Of a DNA stretch of 64,000 bases, positions 8,306 through 16,466 are shown one piece after another. Source of the DNA: Lachnospiraceae bacterium UBA3804 (lineage in GTDB: Bacteria > Bacillota > Clostridia > Lachnospirales > Lachnospiraceae); NCBI GenBank assembly GCA_002368665.1, contig DFEK01000013.1, positions 1 to 64,000 on the forward strand, written 5' to 3'. Position 1 is the first letter of the stretch, and each line of letters begins with the position of its first letter. The translations under genes and the position numbers were made by a program. The notes beneath the pieces are model-generated. The model saw only the letters and a program-made list of their open reading frames with translations. It was not told the DNA's origin and did no database searches.

Positions 8306-9982
8306 ATGAGTGATTTTGTCAAGAAACGACTAAACAAAAAACGAAGGGTTTTGATAGTTGATGACGAAGAGATCAACCGGCTTCTGCTGCAGAATATTCT
8401 GGCGCAGGATTACGATGTAATGCTTGCTTCCAACGGAGAAGAAGCACTGGAGATCATCCATAGAGAGAACGGTAAGATTTCCTTAATTCTGCTGGATCTG
8501 ATGATGCCAGTCATGGATGGATTTGATTTCTTTGAAATCCTGAAGAAAGATCCGGATTACGGTAAAATCCCCGTCATCGTACTCACCTCCGATAAGGAAG
8601 CGGAAGTTAAAAGTCTGAACCTGGGCGTGGCGGATTTTATTCCCAAGCCCTACGATGTTCCGGAAGTGATCTTGGTCAGAATCGCCCGTACCATCCAGTT
8701 GTTTGAAGATAAAAACATCATCAAGGCAACCCAGTTCGATGACAGAACGGGGCTTTTCAACAGTGAGTATTTCTACGAATATTCCACTTTCTTTGATGAG
8801 TTTAACGCAAACGATTCCAAGGACGTGATCGCGGTCAATGTCAATCGTTTTCATGTTATCAATGCCATGGAAGGACGTGCTTTCGGAGATCAGGTTTTAT
8901 CCTGTATTGCCAAGGGAATCAAAGCTTATCTGGAACATGCGGAGGGCCTTGCGTGCAGGCATCATGCGGATTTGTTCTATCTGTATTTAAAGAGCGGTGA
9001 CCATGAGCAGGCGTTGTATGAATCCATTGTTTCCGCCCTTTCCGGAATATTGGAAGACGCCGCGGGAAGGATTCGGATCGGTGTATACAAAAACGCCGAT
9101 GACAGCCTGGAATTCGGCAAGAAAATGGATTATGCGCTGCTTGCCTGCAACAGTATAAACGGCGATTACAACAGGCAGATCGCATATTATGACGAGACCA
9201 TTATCAAGAAAGAGCAGTATGAGGAAAAACTGATTCATGACCTTGACAGAGCGTTGGAACAGCATCAGTTTGTGGTATATTTCCAACCGAAATACGAAAT
9301 CCTCGGGGAAGAACCCACCCTTTGCAGTGCGGAGGCTTTGATCCGCTGGAACCATCCGGAACTGGGCATGATAAGCCCCGGTGTTTTCATTCCGTTATTT
9401 GAAAACAATGGACTGATCAGCAAAGTAGACCGTTATGTATGGAAGGTGGCTGCACTTCAGGTTGCCCGCTGGAGAGATACATTCGGTAAGATTATTCCGG
9501 TATCGGTGAATGTCTCCAGGGTGGATATGTTAAGCAGAGGCCTTACGGAGGAGATGAAAGGTATTGTGAAAGACGCCGGAATCGATGCGGATGTTTTCCA
9601 TCTGGAGGTCACGGAATCCGCATATACGGACAGCCAGTCGGATTTGATCGAAAGAGTCGCCGGATTACGGGATGCCGGTTTTGCTATCGAAATGGATGAT
9701 TTCGGAACCGGATATTCGTCTTTGAATATGTTGACCAGTCTGCCGTTTGATATTCTGAAACTGGACATGGTTTTCGTACGAAAGATCCATACGGATGAGA
9801 AAGCGCTTCGTCTGGTCGGATTCATTCTGGATATTGCCAAATTCTTAAATGTTAAAGTCATAGCCGAAGGAGTGGAGAACAAGGAACAGTATGAACTGCT
9901 AAAGAGCCTCGGATGCGATGCCATTCAGGGATACTATTTTTCCAAACCCGTTCCTGCGGAAGAGTTTGCAAAATTTATATAG
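8306..9982 (+). CDS. Response regulator with degenerate GGDEF and active-type EAL domain (c-di-GMP phosphodiesterase)
   Basis: The 558-residue protein has a receiver domain (about 13-130; acidic pair Asp19-Asp20, phosphoacceptor Asp64 in LLDLMMPVMDG, Lys in PKPYD), a GGDEF-like domain (about 145-300) whose signature is replaced by RHHAD near 218-222, and an EAL domain (about 308-558). The EAL residues are complete: Glu343 in SAEALIRW, Asn402, Glu434, Asp464-Asp465 in MDDFGTGYSS, Lys485, Glu521 and Gln541. It should therefore hydrolyse cyclic di-GMP in response to phosphorylation, with the GGDEF part perhaps sensing GTP. GGAGGAG precedes the ATG. An HPt gene follows 13 bases downstream. Confidence 0.95.
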   Translation: MSDFVKKRLNKKRRVLIVDDEEINRLLLQNILAQDYDVMLASNGEEALEIIHRENGKISLILLDLMMPVMDGFDFFEILKKDPDYGKIPVIVLTSDKEAEVKSLNLGVADFIPKPYDVPEVILVRIARTIQLFEDKNIIKATQFDDRTGLFNSEYFYEYSTFFDEFNANDSKDVIAVNVNRFHVINAMEGRAFGDQVLSCIAKGIKAYLEHAEGLACRHHADLFYLYLKSGDHEQALYESIVSALSGILEDAAGRIRIGVYKNADDSLEFGKKMDYALLACNSINGDYNRQIAYYDETIIKKEQYEEKLIHDLDRALEQHQFVVYFQPKYEILGEEPTLCSAEALIRWNHPELGMISPGVFIPLFENNGLISKVDRYVWKVAALQVARWRDTFGKIIPVSVNVSRVDMLSRGLTEEMKGIVKDAGIDADVFHLEVTESAYTDSQSDLIERVAGLRDAGFAIEMDDFGTGYSSLNMLTSLPFDILKLDMVFVRKIHTDEKALRLVGFILDIAKFLNVKVIAEGVENKEQYELLKSLGCDAIQGYYFSKPVPAEEFAKFI

Positions 9983-9995
9983 TGAGGGGACAGAC

Positions 9996-10331
9996 ATGAC
10001 AGTGGATGAACTGAAAAAACTGGGCGCGGATACGGAAGAAGGGATTAAAAGATGCGCCGGAAACGAAGCATTTTACATGAAACTGGTTCCGATGGCGCTT
10101 GATGAAAGCAAATATTCGGACTTAAAGAAACAGATCGGGGAGAAGGATTTCAATGCCGCTTTTGAAACGGCACATGCCTTAAAAGGAGTGCTTGCAAACC
10201 TTTCCCTGACACCTCTTTGTGACATTATCTGCGAAATCACGGAACTTCTCAGAGCAAAGCAGGATACGGATTATGCGCCTTTACTGGAGAAACTGGACAA
10301 GGTCAGAGGCGATTTTACAGCAATTCTGTAA
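9996..10331 (+). CDS. HPt domain phosphotransfer protein
   Basis: The 111-residue product is a free-standing histidine phosphotransfer domain: a four-helix pattern with AHALKGVLANLSLTPL holding His60 as the phosphoacceptor. ATG 9996 follows GAGGGG by six bases; translation starting upstream would overlap the EAL gene. Its coupling to the receiver-EAL gene suggests both belong to one phosphorelay fed by a hybrid histidine kinase encoded elsewhere. Confidence 0.9.
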   Translation: MTVDELKKLGADTEEGIKRCAGNEAFYMKLVPMALDESKYSDLKKQIGEKDFNAAFETAHALKGVLANLSLTPLCDIICEITELLRAKQDTDYAPLLEKLDKVRGDFTAIL

Positions 10332-10340
10332 GAGTGATGA

Positions 10341-10374
10341 AAAAAAATCCAGAGATGATAATCTCTGGTTTTTT
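10341..10374. terminator. Bidirectional terminator between the HPt gene and tRNA-Pro
   Basis: CCAGAGAT (10349-10356), loop GATA and ATCTCTGG (10361-10368), flanked by seven A on the left and six T on the right. It can end the EAL-HPt transcript on the plus strand and the tRNA transcript on the minus strand. Confidence 0.9.
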
Positions 10375-10376
10375 CG

Positions 10377-10451
10377 TCGGAGTGACAAGATTCGAACTTG
10401 CGACCTCTGCCTCCCTAAGGCAGCGCTCTAGCCAAACTGAGCCACACCCCG
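10377..10451 (-). tRNA. tRNA-Pro (anticodon AGG)
   Basis: Read on the minus strand the 75 bases fold as a complete cloverleaf: acceptor CGGGGTG/CACTCCG with one G-T pair, D stem GCTC/GAGC, anticodon stem CTGCC/GGCAG with loop TTAGGGA (anticodon AGG), T arm GCAAG-TTCGAAT-CTTGT, discriminator A. CCA is not encoded. The anticodon reads CCU. A34-containing proline tRNAs are less usual in bacteria than UGG. Confidence 0.95.
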
Positions 10452-10480
10452 ATTTGAGGTATTTTTGACCTGCGCATGCT

Positions 10481-10510
10481 ATTATATACAAATATTCATG
10501 GGTTTGTCAA
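10481..10510 (-). promoter_or_regulatory. SigA promoter of tRNA-Pro
   Basis: On the minus strand TTGACA (10510-10505), an 18-base spacer and TATAAT (10486-10481), placing the transcription start about 20 bases before the tRNA. Confidence 0.85.
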
Positions 10511-10621
10511 GTGAAATTCCAAACGGATGAAATTCCTGCGGCAGAGGCGGGAAAAGCAAGGAATAAAACGGTTGTCAAAGTCCCTTATGGGGAAGATGAA
10601 GAAAAATATAGGAGAGAAATT

Positions 10622-11137
10622 ATGCCGAAAGTATCAACAAAGAAAAATAAATCGATTTACCAGCTGATCCGCGAGGAGAAGGGATTAAGCCGTGAAAAGG
10701 CAAGCGAACTTCTGGAGTGGATTGCACCGGAACGGCTGGAGCGCATCGAAAATGACAAATTCGACGCAAGACCGGACGAGATCATGACCATGGCTGAGAA
10801 GTACGGACGGCCGGATCTTTGCAATTATTACTGTACGCACGAGTGTGCCATCGGGAAAGAGTACGTGCCCGAAGTCAAAATGAAGGAACTGACCGGGATC
10901 GTAATGGAAATGCTGGCATCCTTTAATACATTGCAGAAGAACAAGGAACGTTTGATCGAGATAACATCCGACGGGGAGATCGATGTTGAAGAACTCGGAG
11001 ATTTTATCGCGATAGAAGAAGAACTGGAAAAACTCTCTCTTTCCGTGGAAACCCTGAAATTCTGGGTGGAGAAGAGACTCTCGAGCGGTGAAATCGACAA
11101 AGAGGAGTACGAAGCCGCAAAAAGCTGCGAAAAATAA
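10622..11137 (+). CDS. XRE-type helix-turn-helix protein with coiled C-terminus
   Basis: The 171-residue protein begins with a lambda-repressor-like helix-turn-helix: SIYQLIREEKGLSREKASEL and APERLERIENDKFDARPDEI, then MTMAEKYGRPDLCNYYC. The rest is helical and acidic (IEEELEKLSLSVETLKFWVE), likely a dimerisation coiled coil. It may sense or bind metal through Cys residues in LCNYYCTHECAIG, a C-x4-C-x3-C spacing. ATG 10622 follows GGAGAG by five bases; an upstream GTG at 10511 overlaps the tRNA promoter. No partner gene is evident. Confidence 0.8.
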   Translation: MPKVSTKKNKSIYQLIREEKGLSREKASELLEWIAPERLERIENDKFDARPDEIMTMAEKYGRPDLCNYYCTHECAIGKEYVPEVKMKELTGIVMEMLASFNTLQKNKERLIEITSDGEIDVEELGDFIAIEEELEKLSLSVETLKFWVEKRLSSGEIDKEEYEAAKSCEK

Positions 11138-11194
11138 GAAAGCTGCAACTTTTTCAACGATGAAAGGGTATTTATTGTATAGGTTGCAGTATAG

Positions 11195-11404
11195 ATATTT
11201 CATTGTGAAATAAAAGGAAATCTTACGGATGTTCTGAAGAAACTGGACAACGGAACCCTGACGCGTGAATTTAAGAATCATGCGGAGAATCACTTTAAAC
11301 AGAAACTGGCTAGAGAACAGGCTCAGAACAGACCGGGTATTCAGGTTGCTAATCCCGAGGAGCATGCTCCCGTACAGAACGGACCCGGTCTCGGAATGAA
11401 CTAA
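11195..11404 (+). pseudogene. Open frame without start codon, C-terminal gene remnant
   Basis: From a TAG at 11192-11194 to a TAA at 11402-11404 one frame stays open for 69 codons and has protein-like composition (DVLKKLDNGTLTREFKNHAE, then a Pro/Gly-rich tail NPEEHAPVQNGPGLGMN) but no ATG, GTG or TTG before the conserved-looking part, and no ribosome site. It looks like the 3' end of a lost gene. I do not recognise the family. The stretch 11138-11194 before it holds no gene; CTGCAAC (11144-11150) and GTTGCAG (11183-11189) could pair around it. Confidence 0.45.
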
Positions 11405-11447
11405 AATGATTTAAAATCACAATATATGGTGAAAATTTAAAAAAGTT

Positions 11448-11476
11448 TTGGCAAATATCGTATTATATGATAAAAT
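11448..11476 (+). promoter_or_regulatory. SigA promoter of the phosphodiester glycosidase operon
   Basis: TTGGCA (11448-11453), a 17-base spacer and TAAAAT (11471-11476). The -10 box overlaps the left arm of a long hairpin, described separately. Confidence 0.65.
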
Positions 11477-11514
11477 AATTTGGATATACGGTTGTGTATC
11501 CAAATTATTTTTTT
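11472..11514. terminator. Long perfect hairpin at the transcription start, terminator-like
   Basis: AAAATAATTTGGATA (11472-11486) pairs perfectly with TATCCAAATTATTTT (11497-11511), extended by three inner pairs to a GGTT loop, and followed by T. It has terminator shape on the plus strand and, with its A-rich left arm, on the minus strand. Its left arm coincides with the -10 region of the promoter at 11448-11476, so only the right part would be in that transcript. Confidence 0.7.
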
Positions 11515-11541
11515 GTTTCGGGTTGTTTCCCGAAGAACGAT

Positions 11542-12687
11542 ATGGAGGAAATGGTGGCTACATACAGAAAAACCAGAAAGAAAAAAAGGAAAAGCCCTTT
11601 AGCTGTTGCCTGGGTGATTATCAGACGTGTTCTGATTTTTCTTTTGGTAACGGTTTTGCTTTTGGTAGGTATTGCCTACCTGACTTTGTTTAAGATTAAG
11701 AACAGTTCCGAAGCGGCAAGAAACCTGCTGATTACCACACTCATGGAGAGCGGTCAGTTAAAGTTCGTCGCCAAGATGGTCTGCTCCAATAAGGAAATCG
11801 AAGAGATTGTTTCCACGAATGCCATGAAGAAAATGGAAGTGGAGCAGAACACTTCGTTAATCACCGTGGAAACGGAAGACAATTCCGAAGTTGTGACGGA
11901 AAGCAGCGAGGTATTTGATGCCAACGGTATTCGTCTCGAAGAGATTACCGGTCGTTCGTTCTACGCGAAAATGCTGATTGTCAAGGATCCGTCCCAGGTC
12001 ATTGTGGGAAGTACTCATAATGGCACATCCTGGCCGGAATACGGTAAGGAACTGATGGATCTTGCCAATGATGCGGGCGGTGTTGCGGCGATCAACGGTG
12101 GTTTGTACGTATCCACCGGTAACAAGGGCGGACAGCCGTTGGGTGTTGTTGTGCAGAACGGAAAGATTACCTACAACAATCCTTCCGGACTGGCTGGACT
12201 TTATATCATCGGTATGAACAATGACAACATTCTGATCGTTGAGGAAATTACCGGTAAAAGCGCCAACGAAGTGGCAGCATATGTAGAGGAAAAGGGTATC
12301 CGTGATGCGGTTGCATTCCAAGATGAAGCATCCGATGCCAATAACCATTTCGTTCCTTTGATTATCAACGGAGAGCCCAGAGAGCTCGGCGGACAGGGAT
12401 CCGGTGCGAACCCCAGAACCGTTATCGGACAGCGTGCGGACGGTGCAATGCTTCTGCTTGTAACTGACGGTCGCGGAACTTCCGGACACTTGGGTGCTAC
12501 GGCTTCCGACTTGATTGCAATCATGCAGGATTATAATGCGGTCAATGCCGCTAACCTTGACGGCGGTTCTTCCTCCACCATGGTATATAACGGAAATTGG
12601 GAAATGACCTCCGTAACATTCTACTATCAGAACTCTTCATGGAAGCTTCCGACTGCTTTCGTGGTAAAACCGAAAGGAGGGAACTAA
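11542..12687 (+). CDS. Membrane-anchored phosphodiester glycosidase family protein (NAGPA-like, DUF2233)
   Basis: About 381 residues: Lys/Arg-rich N-terminus, one membrane segment (about 27-49), then an extracytoplasmic domain with NAGPA signatures: AAINGGLYVS, GVVVQNGKIT, AVAFQDEASD, ANPRTVIGQRADGAMLLLVT, and NAANLDGGSSSTMVYNG. Family members cleave alpha-N-acetylglucosamine phosphodiesters or related sugar-phosphodiesters in cell-wall or teichoic-type polymers. Start is uncertain: GGAGG lies at 11544-11548, so ATG 11542, ATG 11551 and GTG 11554 compete; all give the same mature protein. The next gene starts four bases after the stop, implying one operon. Confidence 0.85.
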   Translation: MEEMVATYRKTRKKKRKSPLAVAWVIIRRVLIFLLVTVLLLVGIAYLTLFKIKNSSEAARNLLITTLMESGQLKFVAKMVCSNKEIEEIVSTNAMKKMEVEQNTSLITVETEDNSEVVTESSEVFDANGIRLEEITGRSFYAKMLIVKDPSQVIVGSTHNGTSWPEYGKELMDLANDAGGVAAINGGLYVSTGNKGGQPLGVVVQNGKITYNNPSGLAGLYIIGMNNDNILIVEEITGKSANEVAAYVEEKGIRDAVAFQDEASDANNHFVPLIINGEPRELGGQGSGANPRTVIGQRADGAMLLLVTDGRGTSGHLGATASDLIAIMQDYNAVNAANLDGGSSSTMVYNGNWEMTSVTFYYQNSSWKLPTAFVVKPKGGN

Positions 12688-12690
12688 GCC

Positions 12691-14016
12691 ATGAGTGAAC
12701 AAAGAAGAGGCCCCGTCCTTCCGGATAATTCACCGATCAGACCGAAGAGACCTTCTTCCGGCAGACCTTCCCAAAGAAGTACATCCTCAAGAAGTTCTTC
12801 AGGGCGAGGCTATTCGGAAAGAAGTTATTCCGACAGAAACCGTTCCTATTCTTCACCGAAGAAGGGCGGCAATAAGAAAAGAAAGATGAAATCATCCTTC
12901 TATTTCCTGACTTTTATGGCAGTCTGGATTGTGTTGATTTTAATCTTCGGAATCATCTTCCTTGCGTATGCGGACCGTTCCTTAAAGAAATTTGAGAAAT
13001 CCCAGTCCACCTATGCGATGGATGAATATGTAAAGAAATTCAAGGATAATGTCGATGCGGGTGTTCTTCCCGAAGGCTTTACAAGCGAGCAGGGAAGCGC
13101 ATTTGAAGCGGATGACTTAAAGCTTCAGAGTCTGCGCAATGCGACCGCAGCCGGCGAGATCACATACGAGAAAGATAAGCAGAGTTACAATACCGAGGAG
13201 CCGATCTATGACCTTCTGGCAGGCGGAACGCCTTTTGCAACGGTGCAGTTGCAGGCAACGAATTCCAGAGTGGTATTCGGTATCCTGACCATCATGGACT
13301 GGAATGTGGTCAGTGCCAATATGTTAAGCAACGGTACGACATCGGATTACATCATCCGTGTTCCGGAGAATTACTCCGTTGCGGTAAACGGCGTGCCGGT
13401 AGGAAGCGAATATCTGGATGAGAATACGACCGGAATGTCCATCCTTGCCAATGCGGCAGAATATGTGGAGATTCCGAACATTGTGGAATATGTTATCCCC
13501 GGACTCAGCAAGGCACCCGAGGTTTCGGTTACGGATGAAAACGGACAGGCGGTAGAAACCTCCGTTGACGGAAATACCTATTCGGTCGGATTCGGTACTT
13601 CCGGAGAAATGCCTTCGGATCTGATGACGGACGCGCTCAATATTGCTGAAACCTGGAGTCTGTTTATGACGGCAGACTTAAACGGAAACAGCCATGGTCT
13701 TGCCAAAGTGCAGGAATTCTTAATTCCGGGTTCCGCATATGATGATATGGCCAAAGGCTGGGCGAGTGGTGTGGATATTACCTTTACATCCGCTCACACA
13801 CTGAAGAATCCTCCGTTCCAGAATGTTACCGTCGATGAATATATAAGCTATACACCGGATTGTTTCTCCTGTCATATCTATTTCGATAAGCCGATGTATC
13901 TGACCAGAACGGGTGAGACCGTTACCGATACGACGGACAGTACGTTCTTATTTGTCAAGTATGACGGAAAATGGTGCCTGGCAGACATGCAGGCCAAGAA
14001 GGCGGAGAATAATTAA
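12691..14016 (+). CDS. Membrane protein with Ser/Arg-rich cytoplasmic tail and large extracellular domain
   Basis: The 441-residue protein begins with about 65 disordered, basic, serine- and arginine-rich residues (for example RSTSSRSSSGRGYSERSYSD), has one membrane segment at about 69-93, and about 345 extracytoplasmic residues with TVQLQATNSRVVFGILTIMD, YIIRVPENYSVAVNGVPVG and a C-terminal FDKPMYLTRTGETV that looks beta-rich. I do not recognise the family. It is translationally close to the phosphodiester glycosidase gene (AAAGGAGGG overlaps that gene's end), so a role at the envelope together with it is inferred. Confidence 0.75.
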   Translation: MSEQRRGPVLPDNSPIRPKRPSSGRPSQRSTSSRSSSGRGYSERSYSDRNRSYSSPKKGGNKKRKMKSSFYFLTFMAVWIVLILIFGIIFLAYADRSLKKFEKSQSTYAMDEYVKKFKDNVDAGVLPEGFTSEQGSAFEADDLKLQSLRNATAAGEITYEKDKQSYNTEEPIYDLLAGGTPFATVQLQATNSRVVFGILTIMDWNVVSANMLSNGTTSDYIIRVPENYSVAVNGVPVGSEYLDENTTGMSILANAAEYVEIPNIVEYVIPGLSKAPEVSVTDENGQAVETSVDGNTYSVGFGTSGEMPSDLMTDALNIAETWSLFMTADLNGNSHGLAKVQEFLIPGSAYDDMAKGWASGVDITFTSAHTLKNPPFQNVTVDEYISYTPDCFSCHIYFDKPMYLTRTGETVTDTTDSTFLFVKYDGKWCLADMQAKKAENN

Positions 14017-14042
14017 GATCCGAAACAGAATATGTCTAACGA

Positions 14043-14078
14043 AAAGCAGCGCGCTTTAGGCACGCTGCTTTACTTTTT
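14043..14078. terminator. Bidirectional terminator between convergent genes
   Basis: AAAGCAGCG (14043-14051) pairs with CGCTGCTTT (14063-14071), with a short inner GC stem, followed by five T at 14074-14078. On the minus strand it includes the last codons and stop of the MATE gene and is followed by TTTTCGTT. Confidence 0.8.
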
Positions 14079-15456
14079 GTAAGATCGGTTTTTGATTGGT
14101 TCGCTTCCAAAGATGTTTTGCGTAAGCTGTTTTGTTTATCTTTAAGATCTCTATGACGAAGCTTACACCCACAATCGAGGAGCAGACAAACCAGATAATC
14201 GGCTCGGAAATGATAATGCCGAAATACCCGGTTTTCGGAACCAGGAAAAAGGCGATGGACACTTTGCCGATCATTTCCACGAAGCTTGCGATGAGCGGGG
14301 TGACTTTGACACCGATGCTTTGCAGGGTGCTTCGAAGAATGACCAAAGCAACCAGGAAGAAATAGAACGGAAGATTCCATTTCAAGTATCTGAAGCCCTG
14401 GGAAATCACTTCGTGGTTGCTGCTTCCGCTGATGCGTTTTACCAGGAATTCACCGAAGGTAAAGGTGATAAAAATGGTGATGAGGGAAATGGCGAAGCCA
14501 AGAGCAAAGGCGGTAAAAATGCCGCGTTTGATTCTCTCGGTTTTGCCCGCACCGAGGTTCTGGCTTGCAAAGGTGGCAGAAGCCATACTTAAGGGCGCAA
14601 AGACCACCATCATGGTTTCGTCGATTTTTCTTGCCGTGGTGTGTGCGGCAACGGTTAAGGGGCCTAAATTGTTAACGGCAAACTGCAGGGTGATGGAGCC
14701 GATGGATACGATCGAAAACATGCATGCCATGCTTGCGGCGTTTACCAGAAGGTCTTTCGTTAATGCGCTGTCATGAACAAAATCCTCCTTGGAAGGCAGC
14801 AGGTCTTTGCAGAAAAACAGCATGTAAACTGCCGTCAGTGTGCAGGATACCACCTGGGAGATGACGGTTGCCAGTCCGGCTCCGAAGACACCCATATCGA
14901 AAAGAACGATAAAGGCGAAGTCGAGACCGACATTCACAAATGCACCGATGATTAGGAAGATCAACGGGGCCACGCTGTTTCCGACCGCACGCAGTACGGA
15001 GGATAATGTGTTATAGAAGACCGTTACGGTAATTCCGAGCAGTACAACGGAAATATAACGGTAGGATAATTCCACATCGGGTGTATGAAGCAGTTGAAGT
15101 AACGGTTTGGTGAAGAAAAGCGCAACCAACGTAAGGATCACCGCAATCAGTACCGCCAGTTTCAATGCATGTGCAAAGGCTTTGTGAAGTCCTTTGATAT
15201 CTTTGGAACCGAAGTATCTTGCGATTACGAGCGAAAAACCGTTTGCCGCTCCGAATGCCAGGCTTAAGAATAGTCCGTAGAGAGCGGCTGTTGCACCGAC
15301 TGCCGCAAGTGCGTCATCGCCGAGCTTGTTTCCGACGATGGCAATGTCCATCAAATTGTAAAACTGCTGGAAGAGGTTTCCCAGAATGATCGGCAGTGAA
15401 AACAAAATCAATGCCGCCAGGGGGCTTCCCGTACTCATGTCTTTCGTGTGTTTCAT
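14056..15456 (-). CDS. MATE family multidrug efflux transporter
   Basis: At 466 residues with about twelve hydrophobic helices this fits the NorM/DinF-like MATE exporters. Typical sequences are GSPLAALILFSLPIILGNLF at the N-terminus, QQFYNLMDIAIVG, and AANGFSLVIARYFGSKD, with repeats of the pattern in the second half (ATFASQNLGAGKTERIKRGI). It should use an ion gradient to export drugs or metabolites. The start ATG follows AAAAGGACAG on the minus strand. It is transcribed divergently from an AraC regulator 135 bases away, its most likely controller. Confidence 0.95.
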   Translation of the reverse strand: MKHTKDMSTGSPLAALILFSLPIILGNLFQQFYNLMDIAIVGNKLGDDALAAVGATAALYGLFLSLAFGAANGFSLVIARYFGSKDIKGLHKAFAHALKLAVLIAVILTLVALFFTKPLLQLLHTPDVELSYRYISVVLLGITVTVFYNTLSSVLRAVGNSVAPLIFLIIGAFVNVGLDFAFIVLFDMGVFGAGLATVISQVVSCTLTAVYMLFFCKDLLPSKEDFVHDSALTKDLLVNAASMACMFSIVSIGSITLQFAVNNLGPLTVAAHTTARKIDETMMVVFAPLSMASATFASQNLGAGKTERIKRGIFTAFALGFAISLITIFITFTFGEFLVKRISGSSNHEVISQGFRYLKWNLPFYFFLVALVILRSTLQSIGVKVTPLIASFVEMIGKVSIAFFLVPKTGYFGIIISEPIIWFVCSSIVGVSFVIEILKINKTAYAKHLWKRTNQKPILQKVKQRA

Positions 15457-15591
15457 AATAACTGTCCTTTTTGTTCTTTTTCGTACCTATTTTCGTATTT
15501 TCCATGGAAGAGTATAGAAACTTTGCCGAAGATAGGCTATAATGAGGGTGTCTGAAAATAGAACAAATCTATCCTTGACCGGAGAGGACCC

Positions 15592-16461
15592 ATGAAAGCA
15601 TTATTTGAGTATGATGATGTGTTAAACCGCCCTGTGGAGGCATTCTGCTTCGATACAACGAAGCATCATCTTCCCGTGGAGACACATCTGCACTATTTCA
15701 TAGAAGTATTGTATATGTATGAAGGCGAGATAGAAGTCGTCTGCAATGACGTGCGCTATGTTCTGCGTAAGGGAGATTTAATCTTCATGCCTCCTCTGGC
15801 AAGGCATGCAATTTACCGCCTTTCCAAGGAGGAATGCCGCTATGCGGTTTTAAAATTCTCGGCCGACCGGATCCGTCTGCACGGTGATTATCTGCCGCGC
15901 ATCGGTACCATTTTCCAAAATCCCTCCCTGTCCAAAAACCTTCCGATCTTCTTTGCAAACGGGGAAATTCCGTATTTTAACGCGGAGGAGTTTACAAGGA
16001 AGTGTATTGCGGAGATACAGAATAAATGCTATGGCTATGATTCCGTTTTATATGCAAGGATCTCCGAATTTCTGGTGATCCTGCTTCGGTACTGGCATAA
16101 TAACGGCTTTGACGAAGCCTTAAAGCCTTTTGACAATACCAAGGAGTATTCCATTCATAATATTATCCTGTACATCGGAGAGCATTTGGGAGAGAATCTA
16201 AGTGTCGGTGAACTTGCGGACATGTGCCATATGAGCTATTCGTATTTTGCCAAGACGTTCCATCGTCTTTACGGACAGTCCTGCAAGGAATATATGGAAT
16301 TCTTGAGGTTAAGCAAGGCGGAGAACCTGCTTTTGTTTACGGATTACGATTTGAATTATATTTCAGAGGAAACGGGTTTTGCGGATTGCTCGCATTTTAT
16401 ACGCGTATTTAAGAAAAAGTACGAAATGACTCCGAAGCAGTTTAGGAAAGAAAACCGTTAA
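15592..16461 (+). CDS. AraC family transcriptional regulator
   Basis: The 289-residue protein has an N-terminal cupin sensor (THLHYFIEVLYMYEGEIEVV, KGDLIFMPPLARHAIY) and a C-terminal double helix-turn-helix (LSVGELADMCHMSYSYFAKT, then ISEETGFADCSHFIRVFKKK and MTPKQFRKE). The cupin histidines suggest a small-molecule ligand, often a sugar. A TATAAT lies at 15538-15543 with no good -35. It is divergent from the MATE gene and only five bases before the next gene, so it also heads an operon with the thioredoxin-like and AAA genes. Confidence 0.95.
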   Translation: MKALFEYDDVLNRPVEAFCFDTTKHHLPVETHLHYFIEVLYMYEGEIEVVCNDVRYVLRKGDLIFMPPLARHAIYRLSKEECRYAVLKFSADRIRLHGDYLPRIGTIFQNPSLSKNLPIFFANGEIPYFNAEEFTRKCIAEIQNKCYGYDSVLYARISEFLVILLRYWHNNGFDEALKPFDNTKEYSIHNIILYIGEHLGENLSVGELADMCHMSYSYFAKTFHRLYGQSCKEYMEFLRLSKAENLLLFTDYDLNYISEETGFADCSHFIRVFKKKYEMTPKQFRKENR

Positions 16462-16466
16462 AAGGG

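Noticed and set aside
11448..11693. Plus-strand open frame overlapping the glycosidase start
   Set aside because: It covers the promoter and hairpin and is a shifted-frame shadow of the glycosidase gene.
14320..14955. Plus-strand frames within the MATE gene
   Set aside because: They are shadows of the MATE transporter on the other strand, without ribosome sites or recognisable domains.
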